Source: Lachnospiraceae bacterium (GTDB lineage Bacteria > Bacillota > Clostridia > Lachnospirales > Lachnospiraceae). From it: 42,588 nucleotides of DNA. Both the position numbers and the translations under genes were made by a program. The notes under the pieces are model-generated. The model saw only the letters and a list, made by a program, of their open reading frames with translations, ran no database searches and was not told where the DNA came from. The stretch is taken from positions 1 through 42,588 of the forward strand of contig JAFRLH010000093.1 of NCBI GenBank assembly GCA_017431345.1. Direction: 5' to 3'. Shown piece by piece: positions 25,447 through 33,703 of this stretch (the stretch's first letter is position 1; each line of letters starts with the position of its first letter).

Positions 25447-26730
25447 CTACAGCAGTTCTTTCAGCGCTTCCGTCACATCCGCGACCTGGAACAGGGAACC
25501 GATCGCGCATAATCCCGCAGCCTTCCTGCTCTCTTCAAGCGCCAGGCGGCAGCCTTCCTTTATGCTCTTCGCTGCTGTCACAGGTACGTCGCCCATGCCT
25601 TTTAAGATCTCCGCAAGCTGCTCCGCCTCCATTGCTCTGGCAGAATTGGAATGTGTTACGGCGACAAAACTGTGGGCAAGCGGGACGAGCGCTTTGAAGC
25701 CTTCCCGCACATCCTTGTCGGAAGACGATGTCACCAGGAATGTGAGCTTTCCGTCTTCCAGATACTCCTGCAGGCACGCCGCAGTGGCGGCAAGTCCCTG
25801 CGGATTGTGGGAGGCATCCACGATGACCAGCGGGACCCGGCTTATGACTTCGAGCCGGCCTCTCCAGCGGACATTCAGAAGTCCCTGTCTGATATTCTCA
25901 TCCCGGATGAACCATCCCGCGTTCATGCGGTTCATCACACGGATGACCGACAGCGCGACAGCTGCATTCTTAAGCTGGTACTCGCCAAGCAGCGGCATCT
26001 CCAGATTTTCGAAACAGCGGTAATCGAAGATCTGGCCGTTCCAGTCATGCATAACGGGATTCAGGCTTTCAAAATCCGGCCGTGTAAGCTTTGCGTGCTT
26101 TTCTTCACAGACGCGTTCAATTACCGCTTCGGCTTCAGGATCTTCCCCGTAGATGACGACATTTCCGCCTTCCTTAATGATCCCCGCCTTTGCTTCCGCA
26201 ATCTTCGTGATGGTATCGCCGAGATAAGCTGTATGTTCCAGGCCGATGTTGGTGATCACAGCCACTTCCGGTACAGGGATCACATTCGTCGAATCAAGTT
26301 CGCCGCCCATCCCGGTCTCCAGGACTACGATATCGCACTCTTTTCTGCGGAAATACAGCAGCCCGACCGCGGTAATGATCTCAAATTCCGTCGGGACATC
26401 ATCCATGGCATCCGCAAATTCTGCGATCTCACCGACGATTCCGGCAAGTTCATCTTTATCAATTTCTTCGCCGTTCACCTGAATGCGTTCTTCAAATCCG
26501 TAAACATGCGGGGAAGTGAACAGCCCGGTCTTATAGCCGGCTTCCTTCAGGATCGACGCGAGCATGGCTGCCGTGGATCCTTTTCCGTTCGTGCCTGCAA
26601 TATGGATGAATTTCAGTTCCCGTTCCGGATTTCCAAGTTTTTCGAGCAGCGCCCTCGTTCTGGAAAGGCCCGGTTTGTGATCCTGCCACTTTTCATTGTG
26701 GATAAATCTCATTGCCTCTTCATATGTCAT
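25447..26730 (-). CDS. folC: folylpolyglutamate synthase/dihydrofolate synthase
   Basis: 427 residues from ATG 26730 (MTYEEAMRFI). GAGGG lies 9 bp upstream; an ATG at 26739 forms an ATGA overlap with the His-rich gene and is also possible. Mur-ligase fold: P-loop HIAGTNGKGSTAAMLASIL (residues ~43-60), TSPHVYGFEERIQVNGE, ETGMGGELDSTNVI, TNIGLEHTAYLGDTI, and the C-domain DASHNPQGLAATAACL. It adds glutamates to reduced folates, and in many bacteria also makes dihydrofolate. It is translationally linked to the gene before it. Confidence 0.96.
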   Translation of the reverse strand: MTYEEAMRFIHNEKWQDHKPGLSRTRALLEKLGNPERELKFIHIAGTNGKGSTAAMLASILKEAGYKTGLFTSPHVYGFEERIQVNGEEIDKDELAGIVGEIAEFADAMDDVPTEFEIITAVGLLYFRRKECDIVVLETGMGGELDSTNVIPVPEVAVITNIGLEHTAYLGDTITKIAEAKAGIIKEGGNVVIYGEDPEAEAVIERVCEEKHAKLTRPDFESLNPVMHDWNGQIFDYRCFENLEMPLLGEYQLKNAAVALSVIRVMNRMNAGWFIRDENIRQGLLNVRWRGRLEVISRVPLVIVDASHNPQGLAATAACLQEYLEDGKLTFLVTSSSDKDVREGFKALVPLAHSFVAVTHSNSARAMEAEQLAEILKGMGDVPVTAAKSIKEGCRLALEESRKAAGLCAIGSLFQVADVTEALKELL

Positions 26731-26735
26731 AGCGA

Positions 26736-27005
26736 TCATCCCTCTTTGATCAGCGCAAATGCGGCGCGCAGTTTCAGATTTCCCTCCGTGATGTCAAGCA
26801 GGGCCCCTTCGATCTCCTCGGCGACATCCGCCATTCCGAGCCCTCTCATGGACTCGGCGAGCTGCGAAAGTTCCTCTGCATGATGTTCATTATGCGCTAC
26901 CATGTAGCCGAGCAGCGCGCAGGCTTCTTCCCTGGATGCTCCTGATGCGTCATTGTCATGATAGTGATGATGATGCGGCGCGTGAAATGAACCTGTATCG
27001 TGCAT
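26736..27005 (-). CDS. small protein with His-rich N-terminus, possible metal handling
   Basis: 89 residues. The N-terminus HAPHHHHYHDND (residues ~8-19) is a strong transition-metal ligand cluster, with more His at HNEHHAEEL (38-46). The rest is a helical bundle with ACALLGYMVAHNEHHAEELS and a long C-terminal helix. There is no signal peptide or membrane helix. I do not know the function; related proteins are sometimes annotated near cobalt or nickel transport. GGGAGG precedes the ATG. It lies 11 bp after the PH-like protein gene, and its stop overlaps the folC start region. The CsoR-type repressor is two genes away. Confidence 0.7.
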   Translation of the reverse strand: MHDTGSFHAPHHHHYHDNDASGASREEACALLGYMVAHNEHHAEELSQLAESMRGLGMADVAEEIEGALLDITEGNLKLRAAFALIKEG

Positions 27006-27016
27006 GATGACCTCCC

Positions 27017-27517
27017 TTAACGAACAAATGCGCTGATCTTCGACTCAAGACCTTCCTCTATTTCGGCATACGGCCTGATCTTTTTCACCAGTTCCTGATG
27101 CATCTCCCAGACATTGTCGAGATACTGGCTGGGCCTGTATGTCTTCCCGGACACTTCATAGGTCACCGGGCATGCGCCGGTAAAATCCACCGTGCCATAA
27201 TAAGCTCTCGTAAAATCCTTATAGCGGTAAGTCATACGGTTTGTGCCCATCCTTACCTCGAGTGCGGAGGAAGTGAGTTTATACTCCGTCTGATCTATCA
27301 CCCTGTCCACATATTTTTTTGCGAGAAAGATCACAACGACCTCAAGAAAAATGAAAATTGCCTGCAGAGGCGCCCCCTTCAGCCATGTGATATGATCTGC
27401 AAAAACATAGTCGTAAATGAAGTAGAAAACGATCAGCACAAAGGTGGCGGCACCATAGAATATGTTCCTGAAAATGATCATTCTTTTGCCTACATGATAT
27501 TTCTTTTCTGCTGCCAT
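27017..27517 (-). CDS. two-helix membrane protein with YcxB/bacterial-PH-like soluble domain
   Basis: 166 residues. Two hydrophobic helices (residues ~16-38 and ~50-68) are followed by about 90 residues with PH-like strands: YKLTSSALEVRMGTNRMTYRYKDFT, YYGTVDF, TYEVSGKTYRPSQYL, then a final helix. Such proteins place a small beta-barrel-like domain at the membrane; the function is not known. GGAGG precedes the ATG. It heads the run PH-like/His-rich/folC/CsoR, with short gaps, so it is probably part of one transcript. Confidence 0.65.
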   Translation of the reverse strand: MAAEKKYHVGKRMIIFRNIFYGAATFVLIVFYFIYDYVFADHITWLKGAPLQAIFIFLEVVVIFLAKKYVDRVIDQTEYKLTSSALEVRMGTNRMTYRYKDFTRAYYGTVDFTGACPVTYEVSGKTYRPSQYLDNVWEMHQELVKKIRPYAEIEEGLESKISAFVR

Positions 27518-27583
27518 TACTCCTCCACTGCCGGCATTCCGTCTGACCGGTGTCTGTTCCTTTTCCGTCCGGGATCTGTTTCC

Positions 27584-28690
27584 TTAAAATACTTTTCTTA
27601 CCTTTATGGCCGGGATCTTCGCAAGCGCTTCTTCCGGTACAGCTGCGTCCGTATCTGCGATCGCATATCCGTAATCGCCGCGCACAGCGCAGACGATATC
27701 GTCCCCAAGCACTTCGCCTGCTTCCTTCGGAAGTTCACCCTTGAACATCACCGTATATCTGGCGGCCTTTCCGGGAAGTTCCTTGCTGAGGCGGGGATAG
27801 GTAACGGCATTCCTGACGTTTCCTTTTTCAATATAATCCATCAGCTCCTCAGCGGCCATCACTGCGCAGTTCTCCTCGGACTCCTCGGTAGATGCGCCAA
27901 GGTGCGGCGTGATAATGGTTCCGTCCATGTTCAGCGTACCGGGCGTCGCAAAATCGCAGACATAACGGCGGACTTTGCCGGACGCCAGCGCGGCTTTCAT
28001 ATCCTCTTCATTGACCAGCGTGTCTCTCGCAAAGTTCAGGAAGACGACACCGTCTTTCATCTTTGCGAACGCTTCCTGATTGATCATGCCCTTCGTGGAA
28101 GGGAGGACCGGAACGTGGATCGTAATGAAATCACTCTTTGCGTAAATATCGTTGATATCCTTTGTCATCGGGATATCTTCCAGTTCCAGATAAGGATCAT
28201 ATCCGAGGATGTCCATGCCGAGCGCTTCACAGGCCTTCGCCACCTTATATCCGATCGCGCCGCAGCCGATCACGCCAAGCGTCTTCCCGAAGATCTCCGT
28301 GCCCGCAAATTTCTTCTTTTCCTTCTCGGCTTTCTTTGCAACATCCGGCTCATCCTTGTTCGCCTTCGCCCACGCAATGCCGCCGACAATATCACGGCAC
28401 GCAAGGAACATGCCTGCCAGCACGAGTTCCTTGACGGCGTTCGCATTCGCACCGGGCGTATTGAATACCATGATGCCGGTATCCGCACAGCGATCGAGCG
28501 GGATGTTGTTCACACCTGCGCCGGCTCTTGCGATCGCGAGCAGAGAATCCGGAAATTCGGTATCGTGAAGAACTGCGCTCCGTACCATAATGGCGGACGC
28601 GCCGCCAAGTTCTTCGGTCATTTCGTAATCTGCGCCGAACTTCGCAGTACCCTTTTTGGAAATCGCATTCATCAGACAGATCTTATTCAT
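27584..28690 (-). CDS. serA: D-3-phosphoglycerate dehydrogenase-like enzyme
   Basis: 368 residues from ATG 28690 (MNKICLMNAI), with GGAGG about 10 bp upstream. D-2-hydroxyacid dehydrogenase fold: RAGAGVNNIPLDRC, the Rossmann loop GKTLGVIGCGAIGYKVA, the catalytic Arg in FLNFARDTLVNEEDM with its Glu, and the catalytic His in ITPHLGASTEESEENCA. The last ~70 residues resemble a shortened regulatory tail. It probably oxidises 3-phosphoglycerate in serine synthesis. Related dehydrogenases share the fold, and no serC is next to it, so the symbol is likely rather than certain. It has its own promoter. Confidence 0.88.
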   Translation of the reverse strand: MNKICLMNAISKKGTAKFGADYEMTEELGGASAIMVRSAVLHDTEFPDSLLAIARAGAGVNNIPLDRCADTGIMVFNTPGANANAVKELVLAGMFLACRDIVGGIAWAKANKDEPDVAKKAEKEKKKFAGTEIFGKTLGVIGCGAIGYKVAKACEALGMDILGYDPYLELEDIPMTKDINDIYAKSDFITIHVPVLPSTKGMINQEAFAKMKDGVVFLNFARDTLVNEEDMKAALASGKVRRYVCDFATPGTLNMDGTIITPHLGASTEESEENCAVMAAEELMDYIEKGNVRNAVTYPRLSKELPGKAARYTVMFKGELPKEAGEVLGDDIVCAVRGDYGYAIADTDAAVPEEALAKIPAIKVRKVF

Positions 28691-28721
28691 ATCAATCTTC
28701 CTCCCAAAACAAATTACCCAT

Positions 28722-28750
28722 ATAATACTTTCTTCCGCGGCGTTCGTCAA
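28722..28750 (-). promoter_or_regulatory. promoter of serA
   Basis: Minus strand TTGACG (28745-28750), 17 bp, TATTAT (28722-28727). A second TTGACG-like box lies 11 bp further upstream. Confidence 0.75.
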
Positions 28751-28907
28751 TCTTTCGTCAATGAAAGCAGGTACATTTATATAAAGAAAGAACTGCATTC
28801 ATAAAGCGGTTTCTTTTTTCCTAAAATCTTTACAGGATTACCCCCTTTTATTTTTCACGGATTTATGCCATACTGAACGGTAAAGGAAAAACCGGGGGAG
28901 CATGATA

Positions 28908-30911
28908 ATGGCGGGAGAAAAGAAGACGAATATGACAAATGAACAGAATGTACCGGTCACACCTGAAGATGATTTTGAAATAGCGCCGGAAGAAGAACCT
29001 GAAGTTTCCACGCCTGCAGAGGACGCAGCGGAAACTGCGGAAGCGAAAGCAGAGGAAGCGGCCGAAACCGCAGCTGAGAAAGCGGAAGAAGCCGCGGAGA
29101 CTGCAGCAGAGGAAGCGGAGGATGCTGTAGAGACTGCGGAAGAAACCGCGGAGACCGCAGTGGAGGATGCAGAGGAAGCTGCAGAGATCGCTGAGGAAAA
29201 AGCGGAAGAAGCCGTTTCGAAAACCGCAATAACAGCCAAAGACGCTGCGGGAGATTTCGAGACCGTAAAGGCAGGTGCGCAGTCTGTCTCAGCGGCCGCT
29301 GCCGAAAAAGGCCCTGATCTTGCCATGGCTGCAGCCGCAGGCATCACAGCACAGCCTGTCCGTCAGGCTGCAAAGAAAGCTGCAGAACAGGCAGCCGCCG
29401 CGGTTCAGGCAGAGGCTGAAAAACCGTCCGACGATAAACCGAAGAAGAAAAAGAAGACCGGTCTTTATATTGCCGGCGGACTTCTGCTGGCGGTGATCGC
29501 AGGATGCGGCATCTGGGCCTGGAATTTCTGGAAGACCAACAGCGCAAAGACCACCTTCCTTGACCGGACCTGGCTTTACGGGGAGGATATCTCCGGCAGA
29601 GCACCGGAGGATATCGCTGCGGAGATCCTGAAAAAAGAGGATAAGATCAAGATCACTCTGACGGAAGAAGGGAAAGTATCAGCAGAGGGTTCGGCAAAGG
29701 ATTTCGGTCTCACCCTTGATAAAAAGGCACTTACCGACTCCATCGAATCCGCGCAGAAAGCCCAGACCAGCAATGTATCCACGGTATTCGGATCCCTTTA
29801 CAAAGATTATCCGATCACTACGGCAGAAGCCTGGAAGCTGGATGAATCCGTTCTGAACGAAAAGATCCGCACCCAGAACCTGAAAGTCAAACGCGCTGCC
29901 AGCTTCGACGCTTATCTGGATTTCGATGAAGAGAAGAACTGTGCGCTGATCGTTCCGGAGATCTACGGCAATCGGTTCGACAAAAAAACGTTTGAAGCCT
30001 ACATGAAAGACGCTCTGCTCGCTGATTTCGGCAATGTCGTACTGTCGGAGGATTCCAAATATACGATCGAATTTCCGGAAGAACTCTACGTGAAGCCGAA
30101 AGTAACAAAGGAAGATCCCGAACTGAACAGGCTCTGTGATTCCTATAACGAATTCGCCGGAACGGATATCACGTATACCTTCGGTGAGGAAGAGCAGAAG
30201 ATCACCTTCAAAGAAATCTGTGATATGTGCGAGGTCAACGGGACGAAGGCTACGCTCAGCGAAGAGGCTGTAGCGGCGTATGTTTCCCAGCTTGCGGAAA
30301 AATATGATACACGGGGAATTGCCCGCACCTATACCTCCCATGACGGCTATGAGACAGAATTTGCAGCGAGCCAGGTCGAATACGGATATACCATCGACCA
30401 GGAAGCCGAGACCGAACAGCTCTACGCCGAGATCATGGATCATGAGAAAGTCTCCAGAGAGCCGATCTATCACGAAGGCAACAAATGGGGAAATCCGTAC
30501 TATTATTCAAGGAACGGCGTCGACGATCTCAACGGCACCTTCATCGAAGTCAGCCTGGCGGATCAGCATGTCTGGTTTTACAAAGAAGGAAGGCTCATCG
30601 TGGACGGCGACTGTGTCACCGGCAATCTTTCCAGAAAGATGGGGACTTCCCGGGGAATGTATCCGATCGCCTTCAAGCGCTCGCCTGCCGTGCTGCGCGG
30701 CGGCACCGGAAAGGGTGCTTATGCTACGCCGGTCACATACTGGATGCCTTTCAACGGCGGCCAGGGGCTGCATGATGCGACCTGGCGCGGAAGATTCGGC
30801 GGGAACATCTACAAATCCAGCGGTTCCCACGGCTGCGTGAACCTGCCGAAGAAAGTGGCTAAAGTGATCTATGAGAACTGCACGCCCGGCATGTGCGTCA
30901 TCGTATATTAA
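28908..30911 (+). CDS. membrane-anchored L,D-transpeptidase with Ala/Glu-rich cytoplasmic coiled coil
   Basis: 667 residues from ATG 28908, where GGGGAG has 7-bp spacing; the ATG six bp earlier has none. Residues ~25-105 are an acidic Ala/Glu repeat of the EEAAETAAEKA type, likely a long cytoplasmic helix. A Lys cluster and one membrane helix follow (residues ~185-208). The outside part has two peptidoglycan-binding-like (PF12229-type) segments, then a YkuD domain starting GTFIEVSLADQHVWFYKEG. The catalytic motif is SSGSHGCVNLP near residue 642, with LHDATWR upstream. It forms 3-3 crosslinks or attaches other groups to peptidoglycan. Confidence 0.92.
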   Translation: MAGEKKTNMTNEQNVPVTPEDDFEIAPEEEPEVSTPAEDAAETAEAKAEEAAETAAEKAEEAAETAAEEAEDAVETAEETAETAVEDAEEAAEIAEEKAEEAVSKTAITAKDAAGDFETVKAGAQSVSAAAAEKGPDLAMAAAAGITAQPVRQAAKKAAEQAAAAVQAEAEKPSDDKPKKKKKTGLYIAGGLLLAVIAGCGIWAWNFWKTNSAKTTFLDRTWLYGEDISGRAPEDIAAEILKKEDKIKITLTEEGKVSAEGSAKDFGLTLDKKALTDSIESAQKAQTSNVSTVFGSLYKDYPITTAEAWKLDESVLNEKIRTQNLKVKRAASFDAYLDFDEEKNCALIVPEIYGNRFDKKTFEAYMKDALLADFGNVVLSEDSKYTIEFPEELYVKPKVTKEDPELNRLCDSYNEFAGTDITYTFGEEEQKITFKEICDMCEVNGTKATLSEEAVAAYVSQLAEKYDTRGIARTYTSHDGYETEFAASQVEYGYTIDQEAETEQLYAEIMDHEKVSREPIYHEGNKWGNPYYYSRNGVDDLNGTFIEVSLADQHVWFYKEGRLIVDGDCVTGNLSRKMGTSRGMYPIAFKRSPAVLRGGTGKGAYATPVTYWMPFNGGQGLHDATWRGRFGGNIYKSSGSHGCVNLPKKVAKVIYENCTPGMCVIVY

Positions 30912-30928
30912 ACGCTGTACTTGAGAAA

Positions 30929-30952
30929 GCTTTCTGCCGTCTGGCAGAAAGC
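30929..30952 (+). promoter_or_regulatory. 10-bp inverted repeat just upstream of the ridA ribosome site
   Basis: GCTTTCTGCC-GTCT-GGCAGAAAGC, followed directly by AGGAAAGG (the ribosome site) rather than U. It could shield the mRNA 5' end or mark a processing site between the transpeptidase gene and ridA. Confidence 0.45.
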
Positions 30953-30969
30953 AGGAAAGGAATACAAAA

Positions 30970-31341
30970 ATGAACATCATTCATACTGACAAGGCACCTG
31001 CCGCGATCGGCCCTTATTCCCAGGCGATTCAGCTCGGAAACCTTCTCTTCTCTTCCGGTCAGATTCCGATCGATCCGGCAACCGGAGAGATCCGCGGATC
31101 GACGATCGCTGAGCAGGCAGAACAGGTAATGAAAAACCTCGGAGAGGTGCTCGCAGCCGCAGGCCTTGACTATACGGATACCGTAAAGACCACCTGTTTC
31201 CTGGCCGATATGGCCGATTTCGCAGCATTCAATGAAGTATACGGAAAATACTTCACCGGCAAGCCTGCCCGCTCCTGCGTGGCAGTAAAGACCCTGCCGA
31301 AGAATGTACTCTGTGAAGTGGAAGTAATCGCAGGAAAATAA
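30970..31341 (+). CDS. ridA: RidA-family enamine/imine deaminase
   Basis: 123 residues, the standard RidA/YjgF length: PAAIGPYSQAIQLGNLLFSSGQ, EQVMKNLGEVLAAAGLDY, TTCFLADM, and the substrate-binding arginine in PARSCVAVKTLPKN. Members hydrolyse reactive enamines made by PLP enzymes such as threonine dehydratase. AGGAAAGG lies 9 bp upstream of the ATG. It follows the transpeptidase gene by 58 bp and ends in a strong terminator. Confidence 0.96.
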   Translation: MNIIHTDKAPAAIGPYSQAIQLGNLLFSSGQIPIDPATGEIRGSTIAEQAEQVMKNLGEVLAAAGLDYTDTVKTTCFLADMADFAAFNEVYGKYFTGKPARSCVAVKTLPKNVLCEVEVIAGK

Positions 31342-31351
31342 TTCTCCTAAC

Positions 31352-31379
31352 AAAAAAACCGCCGGAAGGCGGTTTTTTG
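31352..31379 (+). terminator. Rho-independent terminator after ridA, probably bidirectional
   Basis: ACCGCC-GGAA-GGCGGT (31358-31363 with 31368-31373) flanked by A7 on the left and T6 on the right. It can therefore also end minus-strand transcripts arriving from the SGNH gene. Confidence 0.9.
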
Positions 31380-31425
31380 TTTACTTATAAATCTGTTCCA
31401 TGTGGAAGTGGGGACAGTTCCTGTT

Positions 31426-32364
31426 TTACTTATACTTCAGTTCCTTTACGAATTTTCTCCAGAACTTCACCAGCTTCGTATATCCGAAGCTCTTCAGGTG
31501 ATAATCTCCCGCCGCGTATTTGCTGATGATATATCCCGAGCTGTTGGCAAACACCTCTCCCGGATCGCAATACCATACGCCGTCATATTTTTTCGCAAGC
31601 TTCTTCAGCCGTTTGTTATACCATTTTCTCCCGGCAGCAGTAGAATGCCCGTGCCGTTTATACGGCGTGATCCCGGACAGGATGATCTCCATATTCGGGT
31701 TCTTTTTCAGGAGGGATTTCAGGATCCGTTCAAAATACTCCACCTGTCTTCTGATATAGCCGTTTCCGGGTTTCCCTTCAATACCGTTTATACCCATCAT
31801 GATCACCAGCTGATCCGGATTGTAGGCTCTGAGCTGGCTCATATAGCTGCTCTGATAATATCTGATGGTGTTGATCCCGATCTTTTCGATGACCCGCTCC
31901 TTCTTCGCTTTCATGTGGCCGTATTTGGTGATGCCGACGATCAGCGAATCTCCGGCATAAGCCAGCTTCATTTTTTTAGCAGGCTTTCTGGCTTTCACAC
32001 GCACGGCTTTGCTCATCTTACCGGGGATGTACTCCGAACCGCTTTTTACCGCCGATGCAGTTTTGTACCAGTATTTATGGTACACCTTTACATCTTTGTC
32101 GATATATTTGCCCTTCTTTGTTTTCCCGATCTCTTTATATTTTCCGTCTTTTTTGCCCGCACGGTAAATGATATAACAGCCGGATTTTTCTTTGCCGGAC
32201 AGAACAAGCCTGATGCTGCCGTCCTGGCGGGCATAGGCTTCACTGATGACAGCTTTCCCGTCGGCCTTCTTTTCTGCGGAAGCCGTGCACGGCAGAGCGG
32301 TCAGCACGCTAAGAATAATGCAGAGAAAAAGGAATGCGGAACATGACATGAGACACTTTTTCAT
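31426..32364 (-). CDS. secreted SGNH/GDSL hydrolase
   Basis: 312 residues. A signal peptide (KKCLMSCSAFLFLCIILSVL...ASA, residues 1-~30) is followed by a Lys-rich fibronectin III-like domain (IRLVLSGKEKSGCYIIYRAG, YWYKTASAV). The SGNH domain then has block I YAGDSLIVGI (residues ~135-144, catalytic Ser), block III VIMMGINGIEG, and block V AAGDYHLKSFGY with the Asp-x-x-His pair. It probably removes acyl groups from a cell-surface sugar or peptidoglycan. A degenerate half of the local 25-bp REP-like repeat (GGGGACAGTTCCTG, 31409-31422) lies just past its stop. Confidence 0.85.
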   Translation of the reverse strand: MKKCLMSCSAFLFLCIILSVLTALPCTASAEKKADGKAVISEAYARQDGSIRLVLSGKEKSGCYIIYRAGKKDGKYKEIGKTKKGKYIDKDVKVYHKYWYKTASAVKSGSEYIPGKMSKAVRVKARKPAKKMKLAYAGDSLIVGITKYGHMKAKKERVIEKIGINTIRYYQSSYMSQLRAYNPDQLVIMMGINGIEGKPGNGYIRRQVEYFERILKSLLKKNPNMEIILSGITPYKRHGHSTAAGRKWYNKRLKKLAKKYDGVWYCDPGEVFANSSGYIISKYAAGDYHLKSFGYTKLVKFWRKFVKELKYK

Positions 32365-32467
32365 AGCAAAGATTCTCCTTTACAACTATAGATACAATCT
32401 TACTATTTCTATAGTTATATGTCAACGAAGGCAGCGTCTTTACGCCCGGCATCTTCCTGCCTTCCCT

Positions 32468-32492
32468 GAATCGGGAAATGGTTCTCCTGCTC
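32468..32492 (-). repeat. degenerate copy of the 25-bp REP-like repeat
   Basis: On the minus strand it begins GAGCAGGAGAACCATTTCCC, similar to the intact copies nearby, with the closing arm lost. It lies next to the terminator of the DUF2804 gene. Confidence 0.5.
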
Positions 32493-32525
32493 AAAAAACG
32501 GTCCGAAGGTTTTCCTTTCGGACCG
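32493..32525 (-). terminator. Rho-independent terminator after the DUF2804 gene
   Basis: CGGTCCGAA (32517-32525 on the minus strand) pairs with TTCGGACCG (32499-32507), followed by six U (32493-32498). Confidence 0.85.
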
Positions 32526-32560
32526 CATCAGCTTCTTTAAATCTTATTCTTCGTTGCCAG

Positions 32561-32585
32561 GAGCCGGAGAACCGTCCCCCGGCTC
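32561..32585 (+). repeat. 25-bp REP-like hairpin repeat, copy 1
   Basis: GAGCCGGAGAACCGT followed by CCCCCGGCTC. The ends GAGCC/GGCTC pair and GG/CC pairs inside. It lies downstream of the DUF2804 gene. Confidence 0.75.
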
Positions 32586-32616
32586 AGCCTTCAGTTTCCG
32601 TCCTTAATCAACCGCT

Positions 32617-33642
32617 TTAATACCGGTTATGCACCTTCTCCGCGAAGCACATCATATCCTTCACCTTTATCTCCGTGCCGTCATCCAGCACCGCCGTCCC
32701 GGACATCCTTCCGAACACCTGGTGCTGATCCGAGATCAGGACTTTGAAATCCAGTTTCGCAGCCCGGTCAAGGATGGGTATGAAATCCATCTCGAAACGC
32801 CCGTCCGAAGATGTAAACTTCCACGGATCCGTGTAGCTGCTCTCCGGAATATGAAATTCAATATCCTCCAGTTTATGGACTTTGCCATTGTAAAAGATCA
32901 CATTTTCGGTAGCCGCACCGGTATCTCCGAAACCATAACCGATGTTGAATCCGAAGCTGTTCCCGTCGAGATCGCAGTTCCCGGACCCCCAGTACCACGT
33001 GTTATCATAAGTCCATACACCGCGTCCCCAATCGAGCGTACCGAAATCCTTTGCCGGATCAAATTCATACCGTTTCCCATCGTATTCCATATATCCGGAA
33101 GCGCGCATGCAGTTGATCTTCTGATTATAGTAAAATGCGTGCTTTTTCGGCCAGGGCGTAGCGATTACCATGGAATCCATCGGCGGCTGTTCGAGCGTAA
33201 TATCGCAGGAAAATGGTTTGCCGTCACAGAAATTCTTAAAGCTGCATTTCAGATGGCGAACGCCTTCCCCGGCAGTAAAGCTCATCTGCAGACGCTTGTC
33301 AGCGTATTCCGTAACGCCCGCGGATGAATGTTCCGGCAGCTTCAGCTTTCCCATCGGAAACGTGTTCAATACCGTTTCAGTATGTTCCCACGGTTCCTCG
33401 CCAAAGGTGAGAAGGGAAACGGACTGAAGGCCGATATATCCGTCATCGGAAATCGTAAACGCCCCGGCGAATTGGTCGCTCAGGACCAGATAGTAATCCC
33501 ATTCTTTAATGCGCCATGCGGGCGCTTTGACCATGCACCGCTTGTAAACCTGGTTCTGTTTTCTCGACCAGCCCGGCTCCCGCAGTTCTCCGTTCCTGTC
33601 AAGAAGGAGCTGATGCTTTGTCACTTCATGATTGCGTTCCAT
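32617..33642 (-). CDS. DUF2804 family protein
   Basis: 341 residues from ATG 33642 (MERNHEVTKHQL), with AAGGAGG 6 bp upstream; a longer frame would run through the REP-like repeat and is rejected. No signal or membrane helix. It has many aromatic residues in beta-type segments: WDYYLVLSDQFAGAFTISDDGYIG, FDPAKDFGTLDWGRGVWTYDN, WYWGSGNCDLDGNSFGFNIGYGFGD. This matches the DUF2804 family, which is related in fold to AttH/carotenoid hydratase-like lipocalin pairs. The substrate and role are unknown. It may be co-transcribed with the NUDIX gene 61 bp upstream. Confidence 0.75.
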   Translation of the reverse strand: MERNHEVTKHQLLLDRNGELREPGWSRKQNQVYKRCMVKAPAWRIKEWDYYLVLSDQFAGAFTISDDGYIGLQSVSLLTFGEEPWEHTETVLNTFPMGKLKLPEHSSAGVTEYADKRLQMSFTAGEGVRHLKCSFKNFCDGKPFSCDITLEQPPMDSMVIATPWPKKHAFYYNQKINCMRASGYMEYDGKRYEFDPAKDFGTLDWGRGVWTYDNTWYWGSGNCDLDGNSFGFNIGYGFGDTGAATENVIFYNGKVHKLEDIEFHIPESSYTDPWKFTSSDGRFEMDFIPILDRAAKLDFKVLISDQHQVFGRMSGTAVLDDGTEIKVKDMMCFAEKVHNRY

Positions 33643-33659
33643 ATCCGCCTCCTTAGTGG

Positions 33660-33684
33660 GAGACAGGGGACGGTTCTCTGGCTC
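33660..33684 (-). repeat. 25-bp REP-like hairpin repeat, copy 2
   Basis: On the minus strand GAGCCAGAGAACCGT then CCCCTGTCTC, in opposite orientation to the other intact copies. It lies between the NUDIX stop and the DUF2804 ribosome site, so it is in the leader of DUF2804. Confidence 0.75.
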
Positions 33685-33703
33685 CAATGTCTCCCCAATG
33701 CCT

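Noticed and set aside
26730-26739. folC starting at the ATG at 26739 (MIAMTYEE)
   Set aside because: The ribosome site would touch that ATG; the ATG at 26730 has proper spacing. Kept as an alternative only.
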